Part shown: positions 52,603 through 63,240 of the stretch, in pieces
How the letters are laid out: every line of letters starts with the position of its first letter
Numbering within the stretch: position 1 is the first letter of the stretch
Assembly: GCF_900609045.1 (NCBI RefSeq)
Contig: NZ_UXAV01000036.1
Coordinates: 1-64,000, forward strand
Reading direction: 5' to 3'
Length of the DNA stretch: 64,000 nucleotides
Source: Filibacter tadaridae
GTDB lineage: Bacteria > Bacillota > Bacilli > Bacillales_A > Planococcaceae
Position numbers and translations under genes: made by a program
The notes under the pieces: generated by a model
What the model saw: only the letters and a program-made list of their open reading frames with translations
What the model was told of the DNA's origin: nothing
The model's database searches: none

Positions 52603-52636
52603 AACGCTACATGCTTAAAGACATGTAGCGTTTTTT
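52603..52636 (+). terminator. Terminator after the IDEAL gene
   Basis: AACGCTACATG pairs with CATGTAGCGTT, then TTTT. Confidence 0.92.
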
Positions 52637-52679
52637 GCTGTCAAAAATAATAAGAGTAAATGACAAGAAAAGAGCGTGA

Positions 52680-52693
52680 AAAACGTACGTTCG
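52680..52693 (+). promoter_or_regulatory. LexA (DinR) SOS box upstream of uvrB
   Basis: AAAACGTACGTTCG matches 12 of 14 positions of the Bacillus consensus CGAACRNRYGTTYG (only the first two bases differ). uvrBA is SOS-controlled in B. subtilis. Confidence 0.7.
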
Positions 52694-52759
52694 TTTTTCG
52701 CTCGTATAAAAAAGGGTAGTATGATAAGATATGAGCAATTCTTTATGGGAGGGGCTACG

Positions 52760-54742
52760 ATGGTCCGGACATTTAATTTACAAGCACCCTATACACCGAA
52801 AGGCGATCAGCCGTCTGCGATTGCACAGCTTTTAGAAGGACTTGAACGAGGTGAAAAGCACCAAACATTACTTGGTGCAACGGGGACAGGTAAAACGTTC
52901 ACGGTCTCGAATGTCGTCAAGGAAATAAACAAACCTACACTTGTTATTGCACACAACAAAACGTTGGCAGGTCAACTATATAGTGAATTTAAAGAGTTTT
53001 TCCCGGATAACGCGGTCGAGTATTTCGTTAGTTTTTACGACTATTATCAGCCAGAAGCTTATGTTCCGCAAACAGATACGTATATTGAAAAAGACTCCAG
53101 TATCAATGATGAGATCGATAAATTACGTCACTCGGCAACGTCTTCGTTATTTGAACGGAACGACGTGTTAATAGTAGCCTCCGTGTCCTGTATTTACGGA
53201 CTTGGTTCCCCGTCAGAATATAGCGCGCATGTTGTATCACTGCGGACGGGTATGGAAATGGGAAGAAACGAACTACTTCGCAAGTTTGTGGACATCCAAT
53301 ATGAACGGAACGATATCAGTTTCACGCGCGGTACATTTCGGGTAAGAGGAGATGTTGTTGAAATATTACCAGCTTCTCGTGATGCACTCTGTCTCCGTAT
53401 CGAATTTTTTGGAGATGAAATTGATCGTATTCGAGAAGTAGACGCACTGACAGGCGAAATCATTGGTGACCGTGAGCACGTTGCAATTTTCCCTGCTTCC
53501 CACTTTGTCACGGGAGACGAGAAAATGGTGAAAGCGATTGAAAATATAGAAGTTGAATTGGAAGAGCGTCTGAAATTCTTACGCGAACAAGATAAATTAC
53601 TTGAGGCACAACGACTTGAGCAACGTACTCGGTATGACTTGGAAATGATGCGGGAAATGGGCTTTTGTTCAGGGATTGAAAACTATTCCCGGCATTTAAC
53701 ACTTCGTCCCGCAGGCGCAACTCCTTATACGTTACTTGATTACTTTCCGGATGACTTTTTAGTCGTTGTCGATGAAAGTCATGTTTCATTACCTCAAATA
53801 CGCGGTATGTACAACGGCGACCAAGCACGGAAAAAAGTACTGGTGGAGCATGGTTTCCGACTCCCCTCGGCACTTGACAATCGTCCATTGACGTTTGAAG
53901 AATTTGAAGGACATGTGAAGGAAGCAATCTACGTTTCCGCAACGCCAGGACCTTATGAAATCGAGCATACAAAAGAAATGGTCGAGCAAATTATCCGCCC
54001 GACAGGATTATTAGACCCGGTAATTGAAATTCGACCAATCCAAGGTCAAATTGATGATTTAATCTTCGAGATAAATGAGCGAACAAAGAGAAACGAAAGA
54101 GTTCTTATCACGACATTGACGAAAAAAATGTCTGAAGACTTGACAGACTACTTGAAGGATATTGGCATTAAGGTGCAATATCTCCACTCTGAAGTAAAAA
54201 CACTTGAACGGACTGAAATCATTCGCGAACTGCGATTGGGCACGTACGATGTCCTTATCGGCATCAACCTATTAAGGGAAGGAATTGACATACCGGAAGT
54301 ATCACTCGTTACTATTCTCGATGCAGACAAAGAAGGGTTTTTACGTTCGGAACGTGCACTCATTCAAACAATCGGTCGAGCTGCACGGAACTCCAATGGA
54401 CAGGTCATTATGTACGCGGACCGAATAACTGATTCCATGAAAAAAGCGATTGACGAGACGCAACGGCGCCGTGAAATCCAAATCGCATACAATGAAAAAC
54501 ATGGCATTACGCCAACGACCATCAAAAAAGGGATTCGGGATAATATCCGCGCAACGCAAGTTTCGGATGAAATGATTTCTTATTTGGAAAAAGTCACGCA
54601 AGGAAAGAAATTATCAAAAGAAGAAAAGTCGACACTCCTTCAAACGTTGGAGGTAGAAATGAAAGAAGCTGCGAAAGCACTCAATTTCGAACGTGCCGCG
54701 GAGTTACGAGATACAATTTTGGAATTGAAGGCGGAAAGGTAG
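52760..54742 (+). CDS. uvrB: Excinuclease ABC subunit B
   Basis: 660 residues from ATG 52760 (B. subtilis UvrB is 661), chosen for GGGAGGGG just upstream; the open frame extends 28 codons further. Helicase motif [11 protein letters not shown] (~39), [20 protein letters not shown] (beta-hairpin region), motif [11 protein letters not shown], and a C-terminal UVR domain ([17 protein letters not shown]). It loads damaged DNA with UvrA in nucleotide excision repair. uvrA follows 9 bases after the stop. Confidence 0.96.
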   Translation: MVRTFNLQAPYTPKGDQPSAIAQLLEGLERGEKHQTLLGATGTGKTFTVSNVVKEINKPTLVIAHNKTLAGQLYSEFKEFFPDNAVEYFVSFYDYYQPEAYVPQTDTYIEKDSSINDEIDKLRHSATSSLFERNDVLIVASVSCIYGLGSPSEYSAHVVSLRTGMEMGRNELLRKFVDIQYERNDISFTRGTFRVRGDVVEILPASRDALCLRIEFFGDEIDRIREVDALTGEIIGDREHVAIFPASHFVTGDEKMVKAIENIEVELEERLKFLREQDKLLEAQRLEQRTRYDLEMMREMGFCSGIENYSRHLTLRPAGATPYTLLDYFPDDFLVVVDESHVSLPQIRGMYNGDQARKKVLVEHGFRLPSALDNRPLTFEEFEGHVKEAIYVSATPGPYEIEHTKEMVEQIIRPTGLLDPVIEIRPIQGQIDDLIFEINERTKRNERVLITTLTKKMSEDLTDYLKDIGIKVQYLHSEVKTLERTEIIRELRLGTYDVLIGINLLREGIDIPEVSLVTILDADKEGFLRSERALIQTIGRAARNSNGQVIMYADRITDSMKKAIDETQRRREIQIAYNEKHGITPTTIKKGIRDNIRATQVSDEMISYLEKVTQGKKLSKEEKSTLLQTLEVEMKEAAKALNFERAAELRDTILELKAER

Positions 54743-54751
54743 AGAGGGCTT

Positions 54752-57625
54752 ATGAAAAACACGGAGATTGTTATACAAGGTGCACGAGCGCATAATTTGA
54801 AAAATATAAATGTTAATATCCCGCGTGACAAATTGGTCGTTATGACGGGTTTGTCGGGTTCCGGTAAATCATCACTAGCTTTTGACACAATTTATGCAGA
54901 AGGGCAACGGAGATATGTGGAATCGTTATCTTCATATGCTCGGCAATTTTTGGGGCAGATGGACAAGCCGGACGTAGATGTCATTGAGGGTTTATCGCCG
55001 GCAATTTCGATTGACCAAAAAACGACAAGCCGTAACCCACGTTCAACTGTCGGTACCGTGACAGAGATTTACGATTATCTACGTCTCCTTTACGCCCGCG
55101 TCGGTAAGCCGATTTGTCCGATCCACAGTACAGAAATTTCATCCCAGACGATTGAACAGATGGTCGATCGTATTATTCAATTGCCGGATCGTTCACGTAT
55201 CCAAGTGCTTGCACCGATTGTCAAAGGACGAAAAGGGACCCATGTAAAGTTAATAGAAGATATTAAGAAACAGGGCTACGTCCGAATTCGAGTGGACGGT
55301 GAAATAATCGATTTAGATGATAATATCGAGTTGAACAAAAACAAGAAGCATACAATCGAAGTTGTAATCGATCGTATTGTTATAAAAGAAGATATTGCAG
55401 CTCGGTTAAGCGACTCTCTTGAATCGGCACTTCGGTTAGCTGAAGGTACGGTATTAATTGACGTTCTTGACGGCGAAGAACTTCTTTTCAGTGAACATCA
55501 TGCATGCCCGCTATGCGGATTTTCAATCGGCGAGCTGGAACCACGGATGTTTTCATTCAACAGTCCATTCGGTGCTTGTCCTGAATGTGATGGACTTGGT
55601 ACGAAGCTTGAAGTTGACCCGGATCTTGTCATTCCAGACTCGTCGCTAACGCTTAAAGAGCATGCCATTGCGCCATGGGAGCCAACAAGTTCACAATATT
55701 ATCCTGAATTATTGAAAACAGTCGCAAATCATTTTGGCATTCCACTGAATGTGCCAATCAGTCAATTGTCAGATGATGATTTGGCCAAGCTCTTAACTGG
55801 TTCAGGAGATGAAAAAATCCGATTCCGTTATACAAACGAGTTTGGAGGTACGCGTGACAGTGATATTTACTTTGAAGGTGTGCTTTCCAATGTGGCACGG
55901 AGATACAAGGAGACATCGTCGGATTACATTCGGGAACAAATGGAAAAATACATGGCTCACCGGTTGTGCCCGACATGCGGGGGCTATCGTTTAAAGAAGG
56001 AAACGCTTGCTGTTAAAGTAGACGGCGTTCATATCGGGAAAGTGACGGAGCTATCCATCGTTGAAGCGGACCAGTTCTTTAAAAACCTTCACCTTTCCGA
56101 AAAAGATGCGCAAATTGCTAAACTTATTTTACGCGAAATTGATGAACGTCTTGGATTTCTCATTAATGTGGGACTGGACTACTTAACGTTATCGAGAGCA
56201 TCAGGGACACTTTCAGGCGGTGAAGCACAACGAATCCGTTTAGCAACGCAAATCGGCTCAAGACTGTCAGGAGTTCTTTATATATTGGATGAACCATCCA
56301 TCGGCCTTCATCAACGGGATAACGATCGTCTAATCGACACGTTGAAGAGTATGCGCGATATCGGCAATACGCTCATTGTTGTCGAACATGATGAAGACAC
56401 GATGTTAGCCGCCGATTATTTAATAGATATTGGACCGGGAGCGGGAGTGGCAGGTGGAGAAATTGTTTCTGCCGGGACGCCTGAAAAAGTGATGAATGAT
56501 CCAAACTCATTGACGGGTCAATATTTAAGTGGTAAAAAGTTCATTCCACTTCCTTTAGAACGACGTAAGTCAGACGGGCGTAAAATCACGATTAAAGGTG
56601 CTTCTGAAAATAATTTAAAAAACGTTAATGTGGATTTCCCGCTGGGTCAATTCATCGCTGTAACGGGCGTGTCAGGGTCGGGTAAAAGTACACTTATTAA
56701 CGCTGTTCTCTATAAAGTTTTTGCACAGAAATTGAATCGGTCCAAACAAAAGCCTGGTGAATATAAATCAGTAACAGGTATTGAGGAATTGGAAAAAGTG
56801 ATTGAAATCGATCAGTCGCCAATCGGTCGAACACCAAGGTCGAATCCCGCAACGTATACGGGTATGTTCGACGACGTCCGCGATGTTTTCTCAACGACGA
56901 ATGAAGCTAAAGTACGTGGGTATAAAAAAGGTCGTTTCAGTTTCAACGTAAAAGGCGGCCGTTGCGAGGCGTGTCGCGGAGATGGAATCATAAAAATTGA
57001 AATGCATTTCTTGCCGGACGTATACGTGCCATGCGAAGTTTGCCACGGAAAACGGTATAATCGAGAGACACTGGAAGTTCACTACAAAGGCAAGAACATC
57101 GCAGACGTTCTAGCGATGACAGTTGCAGATGCGCTCGTATTTTTTGAAAACATCCCTAAAATCAGCCGCAAATTGCAGACGATTGTTGATGTGGGATTAG
57201 GGTATATTCAATTGGGGCAACCCGCCACGACATTATCGGGTGGGGAAGCGCAACGAGTGAAACTCGCCTCCGAATTGCATAAACGTTCATATGGTAAATC
57301 GTTTTATATTCTCGATGAACCAACCACTGGACTTCATGTGCATGATATCGCAAAACTACTGACGGTCCTTCAACGACTTGTCGATACAGGGAATACGGTT
57401 CTGGTCATTGAACATAATCTTGATGTCATCAAAACAGTCGACCATATTATCGATCTTGGACCCGAAGGCGGTGATAAAGGGGGGCAAATCATTGCAACAG
57501 GCACCCCTGAAAAAGTGGCTAAATCCGAAATATCCTACACAGGCCATTATTTAAAAGCAATTATTGACCGAGATAAAAAACGAATGGATACACTAATTGA
57601 AGAAGCCCAAAACACAACCAAATGA
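54752..57625 (+). CDS. uvrA: Excinuclease ABC subunit A
   Basis: 957 residues, standard length. Two ABC ATPase modules: Walker [20 protein letters not shown] (~31-49) and [16 protein letters not shown] (~635), with signatures [12 protein letters not shown] and [12 protein letters not shown]. Two zinc modules have CPLC...CPEC (~252-280) and CEAC...CEVC (~738-765). It scans DNA for lesions and passes them to UvrB. The ribosome site is the modest GAGAGGG. Ends just before a repeat-rich region. Confidence 0.96.
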   Translation: MKNTEIVIQGARAHNLKNINVNIPRDKLVVMTGLSGSGKSSLAFDTIYAEGQRRYVESLSSYARQFLGQMDKPDVDVIEGLSPAISIDQKTTSRNPRSTVGTVTEIYDYLRLLYARVGKPICPIHSTEISSQTIEQMVDRIIQLPDRSRIQVLAPIVKGRKGTHVKLIEDIKKQGYVRIRVDGEIIDLDDNIELNKNKKHTIEVVIDRIVIKEDIAARLSDSLESALRLAEGTVLIDVLDGEELLFSEHHACPLCGFSIGELEPRMFSFNSPFGACPECDGLGTKLEVDPDLVIPDSSLTLKEHAIAPWEPTSSQYYPELLKTVANHFGIPLNVPISQLSDDDLAKLLTGSGDEKIRFRYTNEFGGTRDSDIYFEGVLSNVARRYKETSSDYIREQMEKYMAHRLCPTCGGYRLKKETLAVKVDGVHIGKVTELSIVEADQFFKNLHLSEKDAQIAKLILREIDERLGFLINVGLDYLTLSRASGTLSGGEAQRIRLATQIGSRLSGVLYILDEPSIGLHQRDNDRLIDTLKSMRDIGNTLIVVEHDEDTMLAADYLIDIGPGAGVAGGEIVSAGTPEKVMNDPNSLTGQYLSGKKFIPLPLERRKSDGRKITIKGASENNLKNVNVDFPLGQFIAVTGVSGSGKSTLINAVLYKVFAQKLNRSKQKPGEYKSVTGIEELEKVIEIDQSPIGRTPRSNPATYTGMFDDVRDVFSTTNEAKVRGYKKGRFSFNVKGGRCEACRGDGIIKIEMHFLPDVYVPCEVCHGKRYNRETLEVHYKGKNIADVLAMTVADALVFFENIPKISRKLQTIVDVGLGYIQLGQPATTLSGGEAQRVKLASELHKRSYGKSFYILDEPTTGLHVHDIAKLLTVLQRLVDTGNTVLVIEHNLDVIKTVDHIIDLGPEGGDKGGQIIATGTPEKVAKSEISYTGHYLKAIIDRDKKRMDTLIEEAQNTTK

Positions 57626-57660
57626 AACTTTTTTGCCTAACAATCGTATAGTAAGAAAGG

Positions 57661-57790
57661 CGAAGGGCGCCCGCACAGATACGACAGGCATAAGGCAGGG
57701 CGGAAACGTGGCGCACTTTCCACGTAGCCGTTCGGACTTATGACCCGAGTATCTGGCGCCCATAGCCGGACAGTAAGAAAGGCGAAGGGC
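57661..57790 (+). repeat. Structured palindromic element R3, copy 2
   Basis: Matches the copy at 112-236: GATACGACAGGCATAAGG (57678-57695) and GACTTATGACCCGAG (57735-57749) are shared. The outer stem is GGGCGCC/GGCGCCC instead of GCGGCC/GGCCGC, the next is AGATAC/GTATCT instead of AGACTC/GAGTCT, and the inner hairpin is ACGTGG/CCACGT. The pairing is kept while bases change. The 5' arm sequence GCGAAGGGCGCCCGCA recurs at 57782. Confidence 0.75.
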
Positions 57791-57806
57791 GCCCGCATAG
57801 ATGAGA

Positions 57807-57997
57807 CACTGAAAAGTTTCTTTTTTATAGTGAGAACTAGTTGATTGTAGTGGAGAGCGGCGACTCCTGCGGGAATAGCATGAGCCTTGAGACCCCGCAG
57901 GGAGCGAAGCGGACGAGGAGGCTCAAGCCATGCCCGCGGAAAGCGTCCGCTCGGAACGGAAATCAACGGGATTGAAGGAAATTGGACTTTTTCAGTG
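57807..57997 (-). repeat. Dispersed repeat R1, full copy C
   Basis: Ends CACTGAAAAG and CTTTTTCAGTG; reverse-orientation core with GAGAGCGGCGACTCCTGCGG and GCGGAAAGCGTCCGCTCGG. Flanked on the left by GCGCCCGCATAGATGAGA and on the right by CCTGCACAGATACGACACCC, both like the R3 5' arm, so R1 sits inside or against a partial R3 copy. No gene is seen between uvrA and 58074. Confidence 0.85.
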
Positions 57998-58073
57998 CCT
58001 GCACAGATACGACACCCTTAACTTTTCATAGAAATAAGAAATCAGAACGACAACTATACTAGGAGGCGTAACC

Positions 58074-59246
58074 ATGCAAAATGAACGAAAACGAATTTTA
58101 GCTATGCTGGAAAACGGAACGATCACAACTGACGAGGCACTGACACTTCTAGAAAAATTAGGACAGTCACAACAAGAGGCAAAACAAGTTCCAACTAAAC
58201 AACCAATATCTTTTGAAAAACCAAATACCGAGAAAAAAGAACAGGAAAACACACAAGAACCAGAACCGGAATTCACTGATGATCAAGAGCCATCGATGGA
58301 TGAATTCCTAGATGATCTACGCAAAGACTTTACTAACGTTGGCGACCGTTTCATGCAATTCATGCAAACGGCTGTTCAAAAAGTGAAATCAGTCGACTTC
58401 GATTCGCCTTTTGGCAACACGGTTACATTCAATCACTCGATAACTAAATCGGCAGCGGGCATTAAAGAAATATTGGTTGATATTGATAATGGGAAATTGA
58501 CAATTCATAGTGGTGAAGAAGAAGCACGTGCAGAGTTCACAGTGAAATCATATAACAGTGACTCGGAACAAGCGGCCAAAGAAGAATTCGTCGACAAACT
58601 ACTTTTCGTCAACGATGAAGGTAAATTAAGGGTATCAAGTCATATGAAAATGTCCCAAGTAAATGTAGAACTTTATATACCGAAACGAGATTACGATAAA
58701 ATTTCTGCACGCTTACTAAATGGTTCATTCAAAATGAAAGATGCTTCAGCCGAAACCGTTCGTGTAAAGACGGCAAACGGGAAAATTGAAATTGCTGGTC
58801 TAACATTTAAAAATGCCGAATTCGAAACGGCAAATGGCGCAATTGGCTTGAATGATGTAAAAGGAACAACGCTTGAAGCGGAAACATTAAATGGTCGTGT
58901 ATACATTGACGGCGCGATCAAAGAAATAGAAGCGCAATCACTCAATGGGCATGTAGTCGTTACGACAACAGACTTCGCAGCTGAAAAGATTGAAGCGAAA
59001 ACGATGAGTGGATCTGTTGAAATTTATGTTCCCTCAGAGCTACCGTTATCAGGTGAAATTTCATCCAATATGGGACGATTAGACCTCCAACTGAATGATG
59101 TTAACCGTTCAACGGAGCAAAGACAATTACTTCAACGTTCCATTCGGTTTAAAAAAGATGTAGAAGGAAAATCATCGCCTCTTCATATTTTCGGCGAAGC
59201 AAAAACCGGATCGGTTCTTGTGTGCTATAACGCAAAACATGAATGA
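58074..59246 (+). CDS. yvlB: YvlB-like DUF4097 protein
   Basis: 390 residues. The N-terminal 35 residues (RKRILAMLENGTITTDEALT and LLEKL) form the SHOCT-like helical module of YvlB/LiaX proteins, then an acidic linker, then a DUF4097 beta-helix of short repeats (for example FKMKDASAETVRVKTANGKI and ETANGAIGLNDVKGTTLEAE, ~215-320). Relatives bind or sense cell-envelope antimicrobials (LiaX). AGGAGG precedes the ATG. In B. subtilis yvlB lies near uvrBA and hprK, as here, but yvlA, yvlC and yvlD are missing. Confidence 0.85.
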   Translation: MQNERKRILAMLENGTITTDEALTLLEKLGQSQQEAKQVPTKQPISFEKPNTEKKEQENTQEPEPEFTDDQEPSMDEFLDDLRKDFTNVGDRFMQFMQTAVQKVKSVDFDSPFGNTVTFNHSITKSAAGIKEILVDIDNGKLTIHSGEEEARAEFTVKSYNSDSEQAAKEEFVDKLLFVNDEGKLRVSSHMKMSQVNVELYIPKRDYDKISARLLNGSFKMKDASAETVRVKTANGKIEIAGLTFKNAEFETANGAIGLNDVKGTTLEAETLNGRVYIDGAIKEIEAQSLNGHVVVTTTDFAAEKIEAKTMSGSVEIYVPSELPLSGEISSNMGRLDLQLNDVNRSTEQRQLLQRSIRFKKDVEGKSSPLHIFGEAKTGSVLVCYNAKHE

Positions 59247-59257
59247 ATGATAAATAG

Positions 59258-59307
59258 GACTGCCCCGATACCTGGGATTTTTACAGGTGTCGGGGCAGTC
59301 TTTTTTT
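59258..59307 (+). terminator. Terminator after yvlB
   Basis: GACTGCCCCGA...CCTG pairs with CAGG...TCGGGGCAGTC, followed by seven T. Confidence 0.93.
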
Positions 59308-59355
59308 GATGGTAGAAAAGGTAGTGTTGACTGGTGAATGATTGAGTGATTATTT

Positions 59356-59737
59356 GCCATGACAGTTTTGGTTGACGCCCTTACAGTTACCTGGATTGCC
59401 ATGACAGTTTCGTTTGGCGCCCTTACAGTTTTCTGAATTGCCATGACAGTTCGGCCGGTCCCTTACAGTTACCCGAATTGCCATGACAGTTTCGTTTGAC
59501 GCCCTTACAGTTTTCTGAATTGCCATGACAGTTCGGCTGGGCCCTTACAGTTACCAGAATTGCCATGACAGTTTCGTTTGACGCCCTCACAGTTTGGTGA
59601 ATTGCCCTTACAGTTCGGCGGCGGCCTTACAGTTCCCCGGATTGCCATGACAGTTTCAGTTGACGCCCTAACAGTTTCATGGATTGCCATGACAGTTCGG
59701 CGGCGCCCTTACAGTTACCAGAATTGCCATGACAGTT
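59356..59737. repeat. Helically phased array, 19 copies of GCCMTKACAGTT
   Basis: A 12-bp word occurs 19 times on one strand. It begins at 59356, 59377, 59398, 59419, 59440, 59459, 59480, 59501, 59522, 59541, 59562, 59583, 59604, 59623, 59644, 59665, 59686, 59705 and 59726. Fourteen of the 18 steps are 21 bp and four are 19 bp. Two forms alternate: GCCATGACAGTT and GCCCTTACAGTT. Spacers also alternate (type TCGTTTGAC or CGGCTGG after the first form, types ending in GAATT or GGATT after the second), giving an 82-bp higher-order unit. A decayed twentieth unit (GCCATTATAAAA) is at 59747. No hairpin forms, since all words face one way. No convincing protein is encoded: the 19-bp steps break any frame. 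Confidence 0.93.
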
Positions 59738-59869
59738 TGGGGAATAGCCATTATAAAAGTGATATAAGGTTGAAAATGGACAATTTCAATACGAAATCAT
59801 TTCATTTGAAAAAGGGCATGATAAAATAGAGATTAGACTATTTGAAAATCAAAGAAAGGTGGAGAAGTT

Positions 59870-60817
59870 TTGTCTTATGTCACGGTAAAAGATGTTCAGA
59901 TAACATTTGAACTTGAGCTTAGTGTGGGAAGTACGGATGACGAAAGACAAATACATACGAGTGATATTTCACGACCGGGGCTGGAGATGGCCGGTTTTTT
60001 CAATTACTACACGCCAGACCGTGTTCAAATTCTGGGTAAGAGGGAATTATCTTTCTTCTCGAGTCTTTCAGCTACCGAACGAGAGGATAGGATGGTTAGA
60101 CTGTGTTCATTGAACACGCCGGCGATTATTATCGCCCACGGTATGGAAGTGCCGGTTGAATTGGTCGAGGCTGCCGGGAATATTGGAATCCCGGTATTGA
60201 AATCAGATGTTGCGACTACAAAATTTGCCGGTATGTTAACAAATTATTTGGAGGGGAAACTTGCACCCATGACCGCTGTTCACGGCGTGCTTGTTGATGT
60301 ATATGGAGTAGGTATACTAATTACAGGTAAGAGTGGCGTCGGGAAAAGTGAAACTGCTTTAGAACTTGTCAAAAGAGGACATCGTCTTGTAGCCGATGAT
60401 CTTGTAGAAATTCGGCAAGTATCGAAGAATGTGTTGATCGGGAATGCACCCAAGCTCCTAGAACATATGCTTGAAATTCGCGGTGTGGGGATTATCGATA
60501 TGATGACCCTATTCGGCGCGGGCTCGGTCAGAGGAGACAAAAGAATTGTGATTGTCATTGATCTTGAAATATGGGATCCTGATAAGTTATATGAACGACT
60601 GGGTCTTGACGATGAAAAAATGAAAATCATGGATTCAGAATTAACGAAGCTGACTGTTCCAGTACGTCCTGGTCGTAACTTATCTGTCATTATTGAGGTT
60701 GCGGCAATGGATTATCGTATGAAAAGACTTGGAGTAAACGCGGCAGAGAAGTTTTCGAGAAAACTGGACTCAGCTATCGATCTTGAAACAAGCCAAAACG
60801 ATAGAAAGAAGGGATAG
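59870..60817 (+). CDS. hprK: HPr kinase/phosphorylase
   Basis: 315 residues, the usual size. It phosphorylates HPr at Ser46 to drive carbon catabolite repression. P-loop [16 protein letters not shown] (~152-167), [12 protein letters not shown], and the signature [20 protein letters not shown] (~203-222). TTG start with AAAGGTGGAG upstream. First gene of the hprK-lgt-yvoD-ppaX-yvoF operon, the same order as in B. subtilis. Confidence 0.96.
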   Translation: MSYVTVKDVQITFELELSVGSTDDERQIHTSDISRPGLEMAGFFNYYTPDRVQILGKRELSFFSSLSATEREDRMVRLCSLNTPAIIIAHGMEVPVELVEAAGNIGIPVLKSDVATTKFAGMLTNYLEGKLAPMTAVHGVLVDVYGVGILITGKSGVGKSETALELVKRGHRLVADDLVEIRQVSKNVLIGNAPKLLEHMLEIRGVGIIDMMTLFGAGSVRGDKRIVIVIDLEIWDPDKLYERLGLDDEKMKIMDSELTKLTVPVRPGRNLSVIIEVAAMDYRMKRLGVNAAEKFSRKLDSAIDLETSQNDRKKG

Positions 60818-60823
60818 GCAACT

Positions 60824-61630
60824 ATGTTTAACTTACTTGCAATCAATCCTATTGCTATATCGCTCGGACCAATAGAAGTTCGTTGGTATGGCATATTAAT
60901 CGCACTTGGAATTGTTCTTGCCTTTATCGTTGTCCAACGGGAAATGGTGAAACGCGGAATGCATCCCGATTTCTTAACCGATTTACTCATTTGGGCAGTT
61001 CCAATTTCAATAATCAGTGCTCGTATTTACTATGTTGTTTTTGAATGGGATTCGTATAAGGATACGCCGTGGAAAGCTTTTGAGATTTGGGAAGGCGGAA
61101 TCGCTATACACGGAGCACTCATTGGTGCATTTTTAACGACCTACTTTTTCACGAAACATCGTGGTGTATCGTTTTGGAAAGTAACGGATATAGCGGCAGC
61201 CGGTCTTCTCATTGGTCAGATAATTGGACGATGGGGAAACTTCATGAATCAGGAAGCACATGGCGGACCTGTATCTGAAACATTTCTTCAAAATACAATA
61301 ATTCCTGATTGGATCATGCAACAAATGACGATTAAAGGAATAACTTACCACCCGACTTTTCTCTATGAATCACTGTGGAACGTTGTAGGTCTCATCATCA
61401 TTATCCTTTTAAGAAGGGTGAATCTGAAACGGGGAGAGATGTTCTTATTCTACCTAGTTTGGTATTCCGCAGGTCGCTTCTTCATCGAAGGGATGCGGAC
61501 AGATAGTCTGTATGTTATTGGGGAGTTGCGAGCAGCGCAGCTTGTGTCAGTCATAGCCATCGTTGTTGCGATTGTAATCTTCGTCTATAGACGGTTTGTT
61601 CAAAAAGTGGACGTGAATTATAAAGATTGA
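60824..61630 (+). CDS. lgt: Prolipoprotein diacylglyceryl transferase
   Basis: 268 residues with seven membrane segments. It transfers diacylglycerol from phosphatidylglycerol to the lipobox Cys of lipoproteins such as PrsA. Hallmarks: GIAIHGALIGAF (catalytic His), IGRWGNFMNQEAHGGPVSE (signature, ~143-161) and RFFIEGMRTDSLY. It starts six bases after the hprK stop. Confidence 0.95.
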   Translation: MFNLLAINPIAISLGPIEVRWYGILIALGIVLAFIVVQREMVKRGMHPDFLTDLLIWAVPISIISARIYYVVFEWDSYKDTPWKAFEIWEGGIAIHGALIGAFLTTYFFTKHRGVSFWKVTDIAAAGLLIGQIIGRWGNFMNQEAHGGPVSETFLQNTIIPDWIMQQMTIKGITYHPTFLYESLWNVVGLIIIILLRRVNLKRGEMFLFYLVWYSAGRFFIEGMRTDSLYVIGELRAAQLVSVIAIVVAIVIFVYRRFVQKVDVNYKD

Positions 61631-61649
61631 TAAATGAGGGGATGGGTGT

Positions 61650-62594
61650 GTGGAGACGTTACGGAATGGTTTAAAAGCTGGTCTTAAAACAACGTGGGCA
61701 TTGGGGAAAATCATTTTTCCGATAACGGTGCTTGTCGTTTTTTTACAACATACCGTCATTTTGCAATGGATCACGAAGCTTGTCGAACCCTTGATGGGAC
61801 TTTTTGGTTTGAGTGGAGAAGCAGCAATCCCGTTAGTACTGGGAAATGCACTTAACTTATACGCGGGAATAGCAGGCATTTTATCACTTGATTTGACGGT
61901 TAAAGAAGTATTCATCATTGCAGTCATGCTTTCATTCTCACACAATCTATTTATAGAAACGGGTGTAGCATTGAAAGTCGGCGTGAAATTATGGATTGTG
62001 CTTGTCGTCCGTTTCGGTCTTGCTGCATTGTCCGGCATACTTATTAATGTATTGTGGAGTGGTGGCGGTAGTACGGCAGTTTATGGTATGGCACCGACAG
62101 TGACTGCTGTGCCAAATGGTTGGATGGAGATTGTGATAATAGGTTTGCAAAAGGCATCGTTCGGTGTATTGCAGCTTGCATTGATTGTAATCCCTCTTAT
62201 GATTATTGTTCAGTATTTAAAAGACTATAACTATTTAAACAGGTTTTCGGAAAAACTCGCACCTTTTACCAAAGTGATTGGTGTGAAACCAAATGCATCA
62301 ATGACATTGGTTGCGGGTCTGGTAATCGGCCTTGCCTATGGGGCGGGTGTGATGATTCAGGCTGTACAAGAGGATGGTGTCAGCAAGAAGGATGCGACGC
62401 TTGCATTCATTTTCCTTGTTGCATGCCACGCGGTTATTGAAGATACATTGATTTTCATCCCGCTTGGCATTCCTGTGCTTCCATTACTGATTATCCGTAT
62501 TGTAACGGCATTTGTACTTACAATACTTGTCGCATATTTGTGGAAGCGGGCGGAACAACAGAAAGAGAAGGAGGTTGCGGTTACAGATGGCTAA
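61650..62594 (+). CDS. yvoD: YvoD-like nucleoside-recognition (Gate) domain membrane protein
   Basis: 314 residues with about eight membrane segments and two Gate/nucleoside-recognition domains (LSGEAAIPLVLGNALNLYAG, MTLVAGLVIGLAYGAGVMIQ). The position between lgt and ppaX matches B. subtilis yvoD. Substrate unknown. GTG start with GAGGGG 7 bases upstream. It overlaps ppaX by 8 bases. Confidence 0.87.
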   Translation: METLRNGLKAGLKTTWALGKIIFPITVLVVFLQHTVILQWITKLVEPLMGLFGLSGEAAIPLVLGNALNLYAGIAGILSLDLTVKEVFIIAVMLSFSHNLFIETGVALKVGVKLWIVLVVRFGLAALSGILINVLWSGGGSTAVYGMAPTVTAVPNGWMEIVIIGLQKASFGVLQLALIVIPLMIIVQYLKDYNYLNRFSEKLAPFTKVIGVKPNASMTLVAGLVIGLAYGAGVMIQAVQEDGVSKKDATLAFIFLVACHAVIEDTLIFIPLGIPVLPLLIIRIVTAFVLTILVAYLWKRAEQQKEKEVAVTDG

Positions 62595-63240
62595 ACCAAT
62601 TACAACTTTATTATTTGATTTTGACGGTACATTACTTGATACAAACGAGTTGATCATTCAGACATTCCAACACGTACTTGGCAATCATTATCCGGGGAAG
62701 TATGAGCGAATCGATATTTTGAAATTCCTTGGACCAACGTTACAGGAGTCATTCGATTCAATTAATCCTGCAAAAACGGCGGATCTTATTGCGGAATACA
62801 GGGCGTGGAACAGTTCGATGCATGATGAGCTTGCAAGCGAATTTGACGGTGTTTCGGAAACGCTGAATTTATTGAAAGTGGCTGGCGTGAAGATGGCTGT
62901 TGTTTCTACAAAGCGAAAAGACATGGTCATGAGGGGCATTCACCTTATAAATGCTGAAGGTATCTTTGATGAAGTGATTTGCATGGATGACGTTGCAAAA
63001 ACAAAACCTGATCCTGAACCGATTTTACTTGCGTTGGAAAGACTGGGCGCGACGAAAGAGGAATCATTAATGATCGGGGATAACTACCATGACATTGAAG
63101 GCGGACAAAATGCGGGTGTCCGCACCGCTGGAGTGGCATGGTCTGCAAAAGGGGAATCATTTTTACAGAGTTATAAGCCTGATTATATGCTTCAGCATAT
63201 TTCGGATTTACTCGAAATTGTTAAAGAGGAAAAAGGTTGA
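62587..63240 (+). CDS. ppaX: Pyrophosphatase PpaX
   Basis: 217 residues (B. subtilis 216), HAD superfamily: LLFDFDGTLLDTNELI with the catalytic Asp pair, STKRKDMV, KPDPEPILLALERLG and MIGDNYHDIEGGQNAG. It removes the pyrophosphate that HprK makes when dephosphorylating HPr-Ser-P. AAGGAGG precedes the ATG; the start overlaps yvoD's end and the stop overlaps the next gene's TTG start. Confidence 0.94.
   Translation: MAKPITTLLFDFDGTLLDTNELIIQTFQHVLGNHYPGKYERIDILKFLGPTLQESFDSINPAKTADLIAEYRAWNSSMHDELASEFDGVSETLNLLKVAGVKMAVVSTKRKDMVMRGIHLINAEGIFDEVICMDDVAKTKPDPEPILLALERLGATKEESLMIGDNYHDIEGGQNAGVRTAGVAWSAKGESFLQSYKPDYMLQHISDLLEIVKEEKG

Noticed and set aside
54341-54888. Minus-strand frames opposite uvrB/uvrA
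   Set aside because: Shadows of strongly conserved excinuclease genes.
59356-59737. CRISPR array between yvlB and hprK
   Set aside because: The repeated word is only 12 bp, spacers are 7-9 bp and similar to each other, the repeat is not palindromic, and no cas genes are present.
59172-59829. Repeat-rich proteins encoded by the array (heptad-like TVMAI..TVRA patterns)
   Set aside because: A 21-bp period keeps any frame open for a while and yields 7-residue repeats by default; the 19-bp steps shift frame, no frame spans the array, and ribosome sites are missing.
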